A stretch of DNA of 64,000 bases from contig JBFWSW010000004.1 of assembly GCA_050248155.1 (NCBI GenBank), forward strand, positions 1 through 64,000, in the 5' to 3' direction. The position numbers and the translations under genes are program-made. The stretch is from VFMC01 sp050248155. GTDB lineage: Bacteria; Actinomycetota; Acidimicrobiia; Acidimicrobiales; Ilumatobacteraceae. The notes under the pieces were generated by a model that was given only the letters and a program-made list of their open reading frames with translations, was not told where the DNA came from and did not search any database. Below are positions 26,195-34,904 of this stretch, one piece after another. Each line of letters begins with the position of its first letter. Positions within the stretch are counted from its first letter, which is position 1.

Positions 26195-26890
26195 TCAGCT
26201 CGTCGCGTGCTCGGTGAGGAAGCTCATGGTCTTGGCCCAGGCCGACTTCGCGGCTGCCTCGTTCCAGAACATCTCGCTCTCGTGGTTGTCGAACGCGTGG
26301 CCGGCGTCCTCGACGTTGAGGGTGAAGCGGTCGCGCCACTCGATGGCCTTGCTGAGCAGCTCGATGCCCTCGTTCGGTATGTAGCTGTCGGCGTTGCCGA
26401 AGTGGAACAGCGTCGGGCACTCGACCTGCTCGATCAGCCCGATCATGCCGGGCACGCCCGAGCCGTAGTAGCTGACGCAACACGACGGATCGCTCGCCGC
26501 GGCGACGGCCCAGGCGAGCGTGCCACCGAGGCAGAAGCCGAGGACGGCCGGTGCCGTCGGTGTGTGGGCCAGGGCTCGGACTGCGTCGAGGGCTCGCGAG
26601 CTGTCGGCGGCCGCTTGCTGGAAGTCGAGTTGCTGAACCTTCTCGATCGACTTGGCCAGACCCTCGGCCGAGTGGTCGCTCTGCCAGTTGGGGGCGAAGC
26701 GCCAGAACAGGTCGGGTGCGCCGACCGCGAAGCCGGCCGCCTGCAACCGCTCGGCGACGGCCCGGATGTAGGGCCCGACCCCGAAGATCTCGTGGAGCAG
26801 CACGAGTGACCCGACCGGCCGACCTTCGGGTTCCCACACGAACAGTGACATCGAGCCGTCATCACCGCAGGGAACTTCTTCAATACGCAT
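26195..26890 (-). CDS. Dienelactone hydrolase family protein
   Basis: This 231-residue alpha/beta hydrolase has the dienelactone hydrolase nucleophile motif GFCLGGTLAW with Cys in the usual Ser position, the acid region HFGNADSYIPNE, and the His in DAGHAFDN. The VLLHEIFGVGPYIRAVAERL motif near residue 30 is also typical. Family members open lactone rings in aromatic breakdown or act as carboxylesterases; the true substrate is unknown. I chose ATG 26890; a GTG at 26908 would add six residues. It is followed after 16 bp by the anchored Thr/Pro protein gene. Confidence 0.85.
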   Translation of the reverse strand: MRIEEVPCGDDGSMSLFVWEPEGRPVGSLVLLHEIFGVGPYIRAVAERLQAAGFAVGAPDLFWRFAPNWQSDHSAEGLAKSIEKVQQLDFQQAAADSSRALDAVRALAHTPTAPAVLGFCLGGTLAWAVAAASDPSCCVSYYGSGVPGMIGLIEQVECPTLFHFGNADSYIPNEGIELLSKAIEWRDRFTLNVEDAGHAFDNHESEMFWNEAAAKSAWAKTMSFLTEHATS

Positions 26891-26936
26891 TCTCACATCG
26901 TCGCACACGAACAGGTGTCGTCGTGACGTCGTGCTG

Positions 26937-28223
26937 TCAGACAGGCGCCGTCGTCGCGCCTGACGTCAGGTCGCGCGGCGCGTCGTGCTGATCGCCGGCG
27001 TCCGGCTGACGGTCTCGGGTCGCTCGCGATCCGTACGCCGCAGCGACCACCGACGCGACACCGCCGAGGGCGAGGCCCGCCCGGGCACCGAAGGTCTCCG
27101 ACACGGCGCCGAGGATGGGGCCTCCGATGGGCGTGCTCCCCAGGAACACGATCGCTTGCAGCGCGAGCACGCGGCCGCGCATGTCGGGCGCGGCGCGCAT
27201 CTGCACGATCGCGGTGCTCGCGGTCATGAAGATGATGCTGGTGAAGCCCATCACGATCCCGATGGGGAAGGCGCTCGCCAGGTTGGGTGACGCGGCGAAC
27301 ACGAGCATGCTGCAACCGAACGCGGCAGCGCCGACGACCACATCGTGCACCGTCGTGGTCGTTCGTCGAGCGGTGAACAGCGCACCCGCCAGCGATCCGA
27401 TCCCGATGATCGAGAACAGCAGCGTGAACGTGCTGTCCGTACCGTGGAAGGTCGTCTTGGTGAACAGGGGCACCACGACCGGGAAGTTGAAGGCGAACGT
27501 GCCGATGATCGCCATCATCACGAGTGGCACCCACAGGTCGGGCACCGAGCGCGCGTATCGCATCCCGGCGCGGACCTGACCCTTCGCCTGGCGAGCGGGT
27601 ACCGGGGGGCGCAGCTCGGCCGGGTTCATGCGCCACAGGCCGTAGAGCACGGCGAGGTAGCTGATCCCGTCGATCGCGAAGCACCAGCCGTAGCCCACGG
27701 TGACGATCAGCAAGCCGCCCAGCGCCGGGCCGATGATGCGTGAACCGGTCATGAGGGCCGAGTTGAGGCTGACCGCGTTCTGGACGTGGGTCTCGGGCAC
27801 CATCTCGACGACGAAGGCCCGGCGCGCCGGGTTGTCGAACGCGGTGGCGATGCCGCCGAACATCGCGACCGCGTAGACGGCGACGAGGGGTGGGTCCCCC
27901 GTGAACGCGAGCGCGGCCAGGGCAAAGGACTGGACCATCGCCACGGCCTGGACGATGAGCAACAGCCGCCGCTTGTCGGTGCGGTCGGCGACGAGGCCGG
28001 CCCACGCTCCCAGCACGAGGACCGGCAGGAACTGGCAGGCGGTCAGCACGCCGACGGCGATGCCGTTGTCGTCGGTGAGGCGGAGCACCAGGAGGGCCTG
28101 GGCGATGAGCGTCAACCAGTTGCCGACCTGGGAGATCATCTGACCTCCGAAGAACAGGCGGAAGTTGCGCACCTCGAGTGAGCGCAACGTCGCTCGCGCT
28201 CCGACGAGGAACCGTTGCCTCAC
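26937..28223 (-). CDS. MFS transporter, MFS_3/EntS-like exporter family
   Basis: The 428-residue membrane protein has about 12 hydrophobic segments and the N-terminal motif RLFFGGQMISQVGNWLTLIAQ, together with AGLVADRTDKRRLL between helices 2 and 3, as in the MFS_3 (enterobactin exporter-like) group of drug and siderophore exporters. The substrate is unknown. Its GTG start overlaps the stop of the MarR gene (GTGA), so exporter and regulator form one transcription unit, which suggests a drug-responsive efflux system. Confidence 0.88.
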   Translation of the reverse strand: MRQRFLVGARATLRSLEVRNFRLFFGGQMISQVGNWLTLIAQALLVLRLTDDNGIAVGVLTACQFLPVLVLGAWAGLVADRTDKRRLLLIVQAVAMVQSFALAALAFTGDPPLVAVYAVAMFGGIATAFDNPARRAFVVEMVPETHVQNAVSLNSALMTGSRIIGPALGGLLIVTVGYGWCFAIDGISYLAVLYGLWRMNPAELRPPVPARQAKGQVRAGMRYARSVPDLWVPLVMMAIIGTFAFNFPVVVPLFTKTTFHGTDSTFTLLFSIIGIGSLAGALFTARRTTTTVHDVVVGAAAFGCSMLVFAASPNLASAFPIGIVMGFTSIIFMTASTAIVQMRAAPDMRGRVLALQAIVFLGSTPIGGPILGAVSETFGARAGLALGGVASVVAAAYGSRATRDRQPDAGDQHDAPRDLTSGATTAPV

Positions 28224-28699
28224 CGTGTGCTCTCCGGGCTCTGATCACACGCGATGAGGGTCTCCAGCGCGTCGATCGCGTTGGTGATCCGCGCGAGCTG
28301 GACGTCATCCAGTCGTTCGAGACGGGCGGCGAGCCACGCGGTGCGCCGAGCGCGGGTCGTGTCGAGGTGGCGCTTGCCGGCAGTGGTGATCGAGACCCGG
28401 CTGACGCGTCGATCGTTCGGATCGGTGGCGCGCGTGACGAACCCGAGCGTCTCGAGCTTCTCGACGATCTTGGTCATCGACGGCGGCGTGACCTGTTCGC
28501 GCGTGGCGAGCTCGCCGAGCGTGAGGGGACCGACGGTGCGGATGGACGCCAGCGTCGAGATCAACGTCGCGCTGAGCCCGCTCTCGTCCTGCTGGCGCAA
28601 GAGCCGGGCGAGCCGGGTGACGCTGTGGCGCAGTCGCTCGGGGACGTCGGGGGTGATCCGGTCCGGCGAGTCGGGGGGCAACTCGTCGGACGGGATCAC
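28220..28699 (-). CDS. MarR family transcriptional regulator
   Basis: The 159-residue winged-helix protein has the MarR core: TLGELATREQVTPPSMTKIVEKLETLGFV as recognition helix region and DPNDRRVSRVSITTAGK as the wing, where the DxRxxxxxxT pattern is a family hallmark. It probably represses itself and the MFS exporter that overlaps it downstream. The GTG start at 28699 is supported by TATTCT 7 nt upstream. The ligand is unknown. Confidence 0.9.
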   Translation of the reverse strand: MIPSDELPPDSPDRITPDVPERLRHSVTRLARLLRQQDESGLSATLISTLASIRTVGPLTLGELATREQVTPPSMTKIVEKLETLGFVTRATDPNDRRVSRVSITTAGKRHLDTTRARRTAWLAARLERLDDVQLARITNAIDALETLIACDQSPESTR

Positions 28700-28706
28700 T
28701 GTCCGG

Positions 28707-28734
28707 AGAATAGCAGTTACTTCACCTCACTAAC
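28707..28734 (-). promoter_or_regulatory. MarR-MFS promoter with candidate MarR operator
   Basis: On the minus strand, TATTCT (28712 to 28707) ends 7 nt before the MarR GTG. Directly upstream, GTTA (28716-28719) and TAAC (28731-28734) form an inverted pair 11 bp apart, covering the spacer and -35 region. The position is right for autoregulation; it could also touch the queA promoter on the other strand. Confidence 0.45.
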
Positions 28735-28767
28735 GATCGGGTCAGTGTTGCGCGCGTCACGTCGGCA

Positions 28768-28773
28768 TAGCCT
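28768..28773 (+). promoter_or_regulatory. -10 box of queA
   Basis: TAGCCT ends 10 nt before the ATG at 28784, giving a leader of only a few nucleotides and no ribosome site. Confidence 0.5.
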
Positions 28774-28783
28774 GGCGGGTCTC

Positions 28784-29797
28784 ATGCGGCTCGACGACTT
28801 CGACTACGCGCTGCCGGACGATCGCATCGCCCAAGTGCCGATCGAGCCGCGCGACGCGGCGCGCCTGCTGGTCGATCGGGGCCGCGCCGCGCCGGAGCAT
28901 CGGCATGTGCGCGACCTGGTCGAGCTGCTCGGTCCCGGCGACCTGCTCGTCGTCAACGACACCAAGGTCATCCCGGCGCGGCTCACCCTCCGCCGCGCCA
29001 CGGGCGGATCGGCCGAGGTCCTGCTGCTCGAGCCGCTCGACGAGGGGCGTCGGCGGTGGGAGGCGATGGTTCGCCCGGCACGCAAGCTCCGGGCTGGTGA
29101 GCGCCTCATCGGAGCGACCGGCACCGAGCTCGTCGAGATCGGGGCGCGGTCGGAGGCGGGCGACACCGTCGAGGTGTGCATCCTCGGCGATGACGAGCCG
29201 ATGGTCCTGCTCGCGCACCACGGCGAGATGCCACTTCCGCCCTACATCACGACGCCGCTCGACCGGGGTGAGCGGTACCAGACGGTGTACGCGGTCGAAC
29301 CCGCTTCCGCTGCTGCTCCGACGGCCGGGTTGCACTTCACCCCCGAGCTCCTCGAGGGGTTGCACGAGCGCGGCGTCGACATGGCCCGCATCGAGCTGGT
29401 GGTCGGTCTCGACACGTTCAAGCCGGTCAGCGCCTCCGACCCCCGAGAGCACCAGATCCACAGCGAGCGATACCGCGTCGCAGCTGACGTGCTCGACCGC
29501 TGCCGGGCCGCCCGTCGCGTCGTGGCCGTCGGCACCACCAGCGCACGCGCGCTGGAGAGCGCCGCGAGCTCGGGCCGGCTCGAGGGCCGTACCCGCCTGT
29601 TCATCCACCGGCCGTACACATGGCAGCTCGTCGACCTGCTGATGACCAACTTCCACATGCCACGAACCACGCTGCTGATGATGATCGACGCCTTCGTCGG
29701 CGAGCGGTGGCGCCGGCTGTACCAGGAAGCGCTCGACGAGGGGTACCGGTTCTTGAGCTTCGGCGACGCGATGCTGCTCGACCGACGGGCGGACTGA
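28784..29797 (+). CDS. queA: S-adenosylmethionine:tRNA ribosyltransferase-isomerase QueA
   Basis: QueA turns the 7-aminomethyl-7-deazaguanine put into tRNA by Tgt into epoxyqueuosine. The 337-residue protein begins with the family motif LDDFDYALPDDRIAQVP, and has DRGRAAPEHRHVRDL, LLVVNDTKVIPARL, LHFTPELLEGL and the C-terminal TNFHMPRTTLLMMIDAF. The ATG at 28784 follows the -10 box closely; a start at 28178 would run through the MarR gene on the other strand. tgt follows after 3 bp. Confidence 0.96.
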   Translation: MRLDDFDYALPDDRIAQVPIEPRDAARLLVDRGRAAPEHRHVRDLVELLGPGDLLVVNDTKVIPARLTLRRATGGSAEVLLLEPLDEGRRRWEAMVRPARKLRAGERLIGATGTELVEIGARSEAGDTVEVCILGDDEPMVLLAHHGEMPLPPYITTPLDRGERYQTVYAVEPASAAAPTAGLHFTPELLEGLHERGVDMARIELVVGLDTFKPVSASDPREHQIHSERYRVAADVLDRCRAARRVVAVGTTSARALESAASSGRLEGRTRLFIHRPYTWQLVDLLMTNFHMPRTTLLMMIDAFVGERWRRLYQEALDEGYRFLSFGDAMLLDRRAD

Positions 29798-29800
29798 CCG

Positions 29801-30898
29801 GTGCACCCCGTCGAGCTCGTCGTCGAGCACCAGGACGGCGCGGCGCGTGCCGGCGTCGCCACCACGGCTCGCGGCACGTACCGCACACCGTGCTTCATGC
29901 CCGTCGGCACCCGGGGTGCGATCAAGTACCTCAGCGCGGCCGACTACGAACGACTCGGAGCCGAGATCGTGCTCGGCAACACGTACCACCTCATGCTGCG
30001 GCCTGGTGCAGAGACCGTGGCGTCCCTCGGCGGGCTCGGCCGCTTCGCCGGGTGGAACGGGCTCACGCTCACCGACAGCGGCGGCTTCCAGGTGTTCTCG
30101 CTCGAACCGAAGGTCGACGACGACGGGGTCACCTTCCGCAGCACCTATGACGGGTCGTCCCACCGGTTCACCCCCGAGACCGCGGTCCGAACCCAAGAGC
30201 TCCTCGGCGCCGACATCCAGATGGTGCTCGACGTGTGCCCGCCGTTGCCGTCACCCCATCAGGTGGTTCGCCTCGCGGTCGACCGGACGGGTCAGTGGGC
30301 CGAGCGGGCACGGGCGGCGCACCAGCGCGACGACCAAGCGCTGTTCGGCATCGTGCAGGGCGGCGTCGACGAGTCGCTGCGCGCCGAGAGCGCCCGCCAC
30401 ACGGCGTCGCTCGACTTCGACGGTTACGGCATCGGCGGGCTGAGCGTGGGGGAGACCCGCGCCGAGATGCTCCCGGCACTCGCCGCCGCGCTGCAGCACC
30501 TGCCCGTCGCTCGGCCCCGCTACCTGATGGGCGTGGGCGACCCGGCGAGCCTGGTCGAGGCGGTCGCTGTCGGAGTGGATCAGTTCGACTGCGTGATGCA
30601 GACCCGCATCGGGCGCCACGGCACGGCGCTCACCCGGCACGGCAAGCTGCACGTCAAGAACGCTGCCCACGCCCTGAGCGACGAGCCCATCGACGCGTCC
30701 TGCGCGTGCGAGGTGTGCGCCCGCCACTCGCGCGGCTACGTCCGCCACCTCTTCCAGGTGGGCGAACCGACCGCAGCGCGCCTCGTCAGCCTCCACAACA
30801 TCGCCTGGACCCTGCAGCTGATGTCGCGGATGCGTGCGGCGATCGCCGCCGGCACCTTCGACGACCTGCGCCGGGAGGTCCTGGCGATCTGGGGATGA
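29801..30898 (+). CDS. tgt: Queuine/preQ1 tRNA-ribosyltransferase Tgt
   Basis: Tgt swaps guanine 34 of GUN-anticodon tRNAs for preQ1. The 365-residue TIM-barrel protein has the active-site Asp motif TDSGGFQVFSL, the substrate loop FGIVQGGVD, YGIGGLSVGE, the nucleophile region QFDCVMQTR, and the zinc site CACEVCARHSRGYVRHL with three Cys and His. The Gln in MQTR and the following IGRHG replace the more usual MPTRNARNG, a small difference. The GTG at 29801 lies 3 bp after queA. Confidence 0.95.
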   Translation: MHPVELVVEHQDGAARAGVATTARGTYRTPCFMPVGTRGAIKYLSAADYERLGAEIVLGNTYHLMLRPGAETVASLGGLGRFAGWNGLTLTDSGGFQVFSLEPKVDDDGVTFRSTYDGSSHRFTPETAVRTQELLGADIQMVLDVCPPLPSPHQVVRLAVDRTGQWAERARAAHQRDDQALFGIVQGGVDESLRAESARHTASLDFDGYGIGGLSVGETRAEMLPALAAALQHLPVARPRYLMGVGDPASLVEAVAVGVDQFDCVMQTRIGRHGTALTRHGKLHVKNAAHALSDEPIDASCACEVCARHSRGYVRHLFQVGEPTAARLVSLHNIAWTLQLMSRMRAAIAAGTFDDLRREVLAIWG

Positions 30899-30923
30899 CC
30901 GGCCTGCCAGGGCCATCGGTCGC

Positions 30924-30929
30924 TAGGCT
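30924..30929 (+). promoter_or_regulatory. Candidate -10 box for yajC-secDF
   Basis: TAGGCT lies about 60 nt before the yajC ATG and would give a leader of about 54 nt that includes an AGGA site near the start codon. No good -35 box is seen. Confidence 0.35.
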
Positions 30930-30989
30930 GTCCCGCCGGTCGACGCACGACCCCGCCGCCCGGGCGGCCTCTCACCTGCCAGGACCATC

Positions 30990-31391
30990 ATGCACGCTCT
31001 CTCGATCCTCGCTGCCGAAGACAACTCCTCCGGCGGTGGTGGCGCGATCATCCAGCTGGGCATCTTCCTGCTCATCCCGCTCGCGATGTACTTCCTGCTC
31101 ATCCGTCCGCAGCGGCGCCGTCAGCGCAACCAAGCGGCGATGCAGTCGAGCATCGAGGTCGGCGACGAGGTGATGACCACGTCGGGCCTCTACGGCTTCA
31201 TCACCGGGTTCGACGGCGACATCGTGTGGCTCGAGATCGACGACAACGTCCAGATCCGTGTCGCGCGCGCCGCCGTCCAGCGCAAGGTCGACACCACAGG
31301 GGGCAAGGCCGGCGATGTGCCGACCCACGACGAATCGAAGCGGAGCACGCAGATCGAGCCCGTCACCGACACCGGTGACCTGGCCGAGTAG
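30990..31391 (+). CDS. yajC: Preprotein translocase accessory subunit YajC
   Basis: YajC is a small membrane partner of SecDF. The 133-residue protein has one membrane helix (about residues 14-33), followed by FLLIRPQRRRQRNQ, the family hallmark, and a cytoplasmic domain with IEVGDEVMTTSGLYGFI. The last ~35 residues are hydrophilic. It starts at ATG 30990 with AGGA upstream, and secD begins 2 bp after its stop. Confidence 0.94.
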   Translation: MHALSILAAEDNSSGGGGAIIQLGIFLLIPLAMYFLLIRPQRRRQRNQAAMQSSIEVGDEVMTTSGLYGFITGFDGDIVWLEIDDNVQIRVARAAVQRKVDTTGGKAGDVPTHDESKRSTQIEPVTDTGDLAE

Positions 31392-31393
31392 TG

Positions 31394-33082
31394 ATGCAGC
31401 GCAAACTCGTCCTTCCGCTCGCGGTCACGCTCATCGTGTCGCTGGGAGGACTGCTCGCGATCTTGATCTCAGGCGATCACCCGTCGCTCGGCCTCGACCT
31501 GCAGGGTGGCATCTCGGTCACGCAGCAGCCGGTCGGCGACTACGACCCGGCGGTGCTCGACCTCGCGGTCGAACGCATCCGCGAACGCATCGACAGCCTC
31601 GGTGTCGCCGAGCCCGAGATCATCCGCCAGGGCGATGCGATCGTGGTGAACCTGCCGGGCGTGAAGAACCAGCAGGAGGCCGTCGACCTGGTGCAGGTGA
31701 CCGGTCAGGTGTACCTCCGAGGGGTGCAGGGTTGCATCGCCGACAACCCCGACACCTCCAGCACCACGACGACCGATCCGAACGCCACCAGCACGACGGC
31801 GGCCGACACCGGCTCGACCGTGGCCCCCACGACACCGGTGACCTCGGCTGCCCCGGGCACGACTGCCGCACCCGGTCCGTCGCGCCCGGTGTCGGCGACG
31901 CCCACCACAGACGGCGGGACCGGCACGACCGCGCCCTCGACCACGGCGAGCGCGACCAGCGCGCCGAGCGACCAGACGACGATGCCCGGGTCCACCGTGC
32001 CGGGTTCGACGGTGCCGGGCGAGACGACGGTCCCGACCGACACCACGGCGCCCCCCACGGGGAGCGACACGGTCCAGTCCGACCCCACGCAGCAGCAGCT
32101 GCTCCCGCTCGCGAGCGGCGGCCAGTGCCTCGTCAGCCCGGCTGGTGCGACCGGCACGGTGTTCAAGAACGATGCCGCAGCCGACATCATCCAGGGCGGT
32201 TGGGGCGTGCGGGTCGGGTTGCGCGACGGCGCCGACGGCGTCGACCTGTGGAACCAGCTCGCGACGCAGTGCTACAACCGCGATCAGACCACCTGCCCGA
32301 GCGGCCAGCTCGCGATCGAGCTCGACGGTGAGATCATCTCTGCGCCGACGGTGCAAGAGCCACGGTTCAGCGGCGACGTGTCGATCACCGGACAGTTCTC
32401 CGAGCGCGAGGCCAAGAACCTCGCCCGCGTCCTGAAGAGCGGCTCGCTGCCGGTTCGCATGGAGACGCAGTCGGTGCAGAACGTGTCCCCGACCCTCGGG
32501 CGCGACTCGCTCGACGCAGCGATCATCTCGGGCGCGATCGGTGTCGCGCTCGTGCTCGTGATGCTCACCCTGTACTACGGCACCCTGCTCGGCTTCACCG
32601 TCTTCTCCGGCGTCGCCGTCGGCGGCGCCTTGCTGTACAGCGTCATCAGCCTGCTGTCCAAGACGCAGGGCCTGGCGCTGTCGCTTGCCGGCGTCGCGGG
32701 CGTCATCGTCTCGGTCGGCGTCACGGTCGACTCCTACGTCGTGTTCTTCGAACGCTTGAAGGACGAGATACGCGGCGGGCGCACCATGCGCAACAGCGCG
32801 CAGCGAGGGTTCGCCGCCGCGTGGCACACCATCCTCGTGGCCGACGTCGTGTCGCTGATCGGTGCGCTCACGTTGTGGTACCTCACCGTGGGATCCGTGC
32901 GGAACTTCGCGTTCTTCCTCGGTCTGTCGACGTTCATCGACCTCCTCATCGCGTACTACTTCACCCGGCCGATGGTGCTGCTGCTCGCCCGCACCGACTG
33001 GATGGCGCGACGCAAGGTGATGGGCATCGAGGCAGTGCAGGCCCCGTCCTCGGGAAGGCCTTCGGCAGGAGCAACGTCATGA
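31394..33082 (+). CDS. secD: Protein translocase subunit SecD with Thr/Pro-rich insert
   Basis: SecD with SecF uses the proton gradient to pull proteins out of the Sec channel. The 562-residue protein has an N-terminal helix, the motif GLDLQGGISV, a periplasmic region, and five or six C-terminal helices with VTVDSYVVFFERLKDE, the proton-coupling region. The periplasmic P1 part carries an insert of about 115 residues (about 119-233) made mostly of Thr, Pro, Ser, Ala and Gly, flanked by Cys in QGCIAD and GGQCLV. Two more Cys follow in TQCYNRDQTTC. The start is the ATG at 31394, after a GTG at 31391 that overlaps the yajC stop. The stop overlaps the secF ATG. Confidence 0.93.
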   Translation: MQRKLVLPLAVTLIVSLGGLLAILISGDHPSLGLDLQGGISVTQQPVGDYDPAVLDLAVERIRERIDSLGVAEPEIIRQGDAIVVNLPGVKNQQEAVDLVQVTGQVYLRGVQGCIADNPDTSSTTTTDPNATSTTAADTGSTVAPTTPVTSAAPGTTAAPGPSRPVSATPTTDGGTGTTAPSTTASATSAPSDQTTMPGSTVPGSTVPGETTVPTDTTAPPTGSDTVQSDPTQQQLLPLASGGQCLVSPAGATGTVFKNDAAADIIQGGWGVRVGLRDGADGVDLWNQLATQCYNRDQTTCPSGQLAIELDGEIISAPTVQEPRFSGDVSITGQFSEREAKNLARVLKSGSLPVRMETQSVQNVSPTLGRDSLDAAIISGAIGVALVLVMLTLYYGTLLGFTVFSGVAVGGALLYSVISLLSKTQGLALSLAGVAGVIVSVGVTVDSYVVFFERLKDEIRGGRTMRNSAQRGFAAAWHTILVADVVSLIGALTLWYLTVGSVRNFAFFLGLSTFIDLLIAYYFTRPMVLLLARTDWMARRKVMGIEAVQAPSSGRPSAGATS

Positions 33083-34272
33083 GCGACACGGGCGTCACCG
33101 ACCGGATCGAAGAGCGCGTCCTCGACGGGCAGCGCCGTGGGCCGTTCGGGCGGCTGTACCAGGGCGAGACGTCGATCGACTTCTACGGCCGCAGGTGGTG
33201 GGGGATCATCGGGTCGGCGGTGCTGGTGCTGATCACCGTCGTGTCGTTGATCTTCAACGGCCTCAACCTCGGCATCGACTTCGAGGGTGGTGTCGCGTGG
33301 GAGGTGCCCTCCGCCAACATCTCCGAGGACCAGGTGCGCAACGTGCTCACCGACAACGACGTCGACATCTCGAACTCGAAGGTGCAGACACTGACCCCGG
33401 CGTCCGGCGAGTCTCGCTACCGCGTGCAGGTCGGCGACTACCCGCCCGAGACCGTGCAGAAGGTGCAGTCAGACCTGGCGGCAGCGGCCGGCGTCGACGT
33501 GTCCGAAGTGTCATCCACCTCGGTCAGCTCCTCGTGGGGTCGCAGCATCACCGAGAAGGCGGTGCGCGCGCTCATCGTGTTCCTCATCCTCGTCGCGCTG
33601 TTCATCACGTGGCGCTTCGAGTGGCGGATGGCGATCTCGGCGATCGTCGCGATGCTGCACGACGTGATGATCAGCGTCGGGGTGTACTCGGTGGCCGGGT
33701 TCGAGGTCACCCCTGCGACGGTCGTCGCGTTCCTCACCATCCTCGGCTTCTCGCTGTACGACACGATCGTGGTGTTCGACAAGGTGAAGGAGAACACCGA
33801 GCGCTACAGCGGCACCCGAGCATCGGTCGGCGACACGATCAACGTCTCGATGAACCAGGTGCTCATGCGCTCGCTCAACACCAGCATCGCTGCGGTGCTG
33901 CCGGTGCTGTCGCTGCTCGTCGTCGGCTCCGAGATCATGGGTGCGGTCTCGCTGCGCGAGTTCTCGTTGGCGCTCCTCGTCGGCCTCATCACCGGCTCGT
34001 ACTCCTCGATCTACATCGCCGCGCCGATCCTCGCCATCTTGCGCGAGCGCGAGCCGCGGTATCGCTCGTCGCGCGCACAGCACGTCACGGGCGTCGATCT
34101 CGAGCGACTCGTGCTCGGGGCATCGCCCGACGGCGCGCGCCGCGAGAGCCTGAAGGCACGCCGTGCTGCGGCGCAGGGCGAGGTGCCCCCGACGCCGACC
34201 GTTCCGGTCCGATCGGCCGGCGCGACCGGGCTGACGCACCCTCCGCGGCCGCGCAAGAAGAAGCGGCGCTGA
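33079..34272 (+). CDS. secF: Protein translocase subunit SecF
   Basis: SecF is the partner of SecD. The 397-residue protein has a first helix at about residues 40-60, the motif GLNLGIDFEGGVAWEV, a periplasmic domain, and five C-terminal helices with GFSLYDTIVVFDKVKENT, the conserved D4/D5 region, and RSLNTSIAAVLPVLSLL. A basic, Pro-rich tail ends in RPRKKKRR. The ATG at 33079 overlaps the secD stop (ATGA) and has AGGAGC upstream. A longer reading that begins within secD is not used. Confidence 0.95.
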   Translation: MSDTGVTDRIEERVLDGQRRGPFGRLYQGETSIDFYGRRWWGIIGSAVLVLITVVSLIFNGLNLGIDFEGGVAWEVPSANISEDQVRNVLTDNDVDISNSKVQTLTPASGESRYRVQVGDYPPETVQKVQSDLAAAAGVDVSEVSSTSVSSSWGRSITEKAVRALIVFLILVALFITWRFEWRMAISAIVAMLHDVMISVGVYSVAGFEVTPATVVAFLTILGFSLYDTIVVFDKVKENTERYSGTRASVGDTINVSMNQVLMRSLNTSIAAVLPVLSLLVVGSEIMGAVSLREFSLALLVGLITGSYSSIYIAAPILAILREREPRYRSSRAQHVTGVDLERLVLGASPDGARRESLKARRAAAQGEVPPTPTVPVRSAGATGLTHPPRPRKKKRR

Positions 34273-34324
34273 CGCAGGGGTCGGGCCCGGCGGCACCATC
34301 GGCGCAGGCTCCTGTGGCCGGCGG

Positions 34325-34330
34325 TACCCT
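34325..34330 (+). promoter_or_regulatory. -10 box of apt (leaderless)
   Basis: TACCCT ends 7 nt before the ATG at 34338 with no ribosome site, so apt and relA probably have their own leaderless promoter, separate from secDF. Confidence 0.6.
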
Positions 34331-34337
34331 GGTACGC

Positions 34338-34886
34338 ATGTCGGACGCAGGAACAACAGCCGCACAGGGCAGCAGCTGGATCGTCGACCTCGTGCGCGAC
34401 ATCGCCGACTACCCGCAGGCTGGCACCACGTTCCGCGACATCACCCCACTGCTCGGCAACGGGCGGGCGTTCGGTCGCGCCGTCACCGAGCTCGCCGACC
34501 GCTTCGTCGGGCTCGGGGTCGACCGGGTCCTCGGCATGGAGGCACGTGGGTTCATCCTCGCCGCGCCGGTGGCGTTCCGCCTCGGCGCCGGGTTCGTCCC
34601 CGTCCGCAAGGCCGGCAAGCTGCCGTGGGCGGTGGTGCGTGAGGAGTACTCGCTCGAGTACGGGTCCGACAAGCTCGAGATGCACCGCGACGCCATCCAC
34701 CCGGGCGAGCGGGTGCTCGTCATCGACGACGTGCTGGCGACGGGGGGAACAGCGGGCGCGACGTGCCGGCTGGTCGAGGAGCTGGGTGGTGTCGTCGCCG
34801 GGCTCGGCTTCATGATCGAGATCGCCGGGCTGAACGGGCGCAGCCGGCTCGGCGAGCACCACGTCGAGAGTCTGGCCAGGTACTGA
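34338..34886 (+). CDS. apt: Adenine phosphoribosyltransferase
   Basis: Apt makes AMP from adenine and PRPP. The 182-residue protein has the family opening IADYPQAGTTFRDITPLL, the MEARGFILAAPVA motif, the flexible loop KAGKLPWAVVREEYSLEYG, and the PRPP-binding motif VLVIDDVLATGGTAGA. It sits between secF and relA, as in most actinobacteria. Confidence 0.96.
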   Translation: MSDAGTTAAQGSSWIVDLVRDIADYPQAGTTFRDITPLLGNGRAFGRAVTELADRFVGLGVDRVLGMEARGFILAAPVAFRLGAGFVPVRKAGKLPWAVVREEYSLEYGSDKLEMHRDAIHPGERVLVIDDVLATGGTAGATCRLVEELGGVVAGLGFMIEIAGLNGRSRLGEHHVESLARY

Positions 34887-34904
34887 GGCGGGGGTGAGGC
34901 GCTG

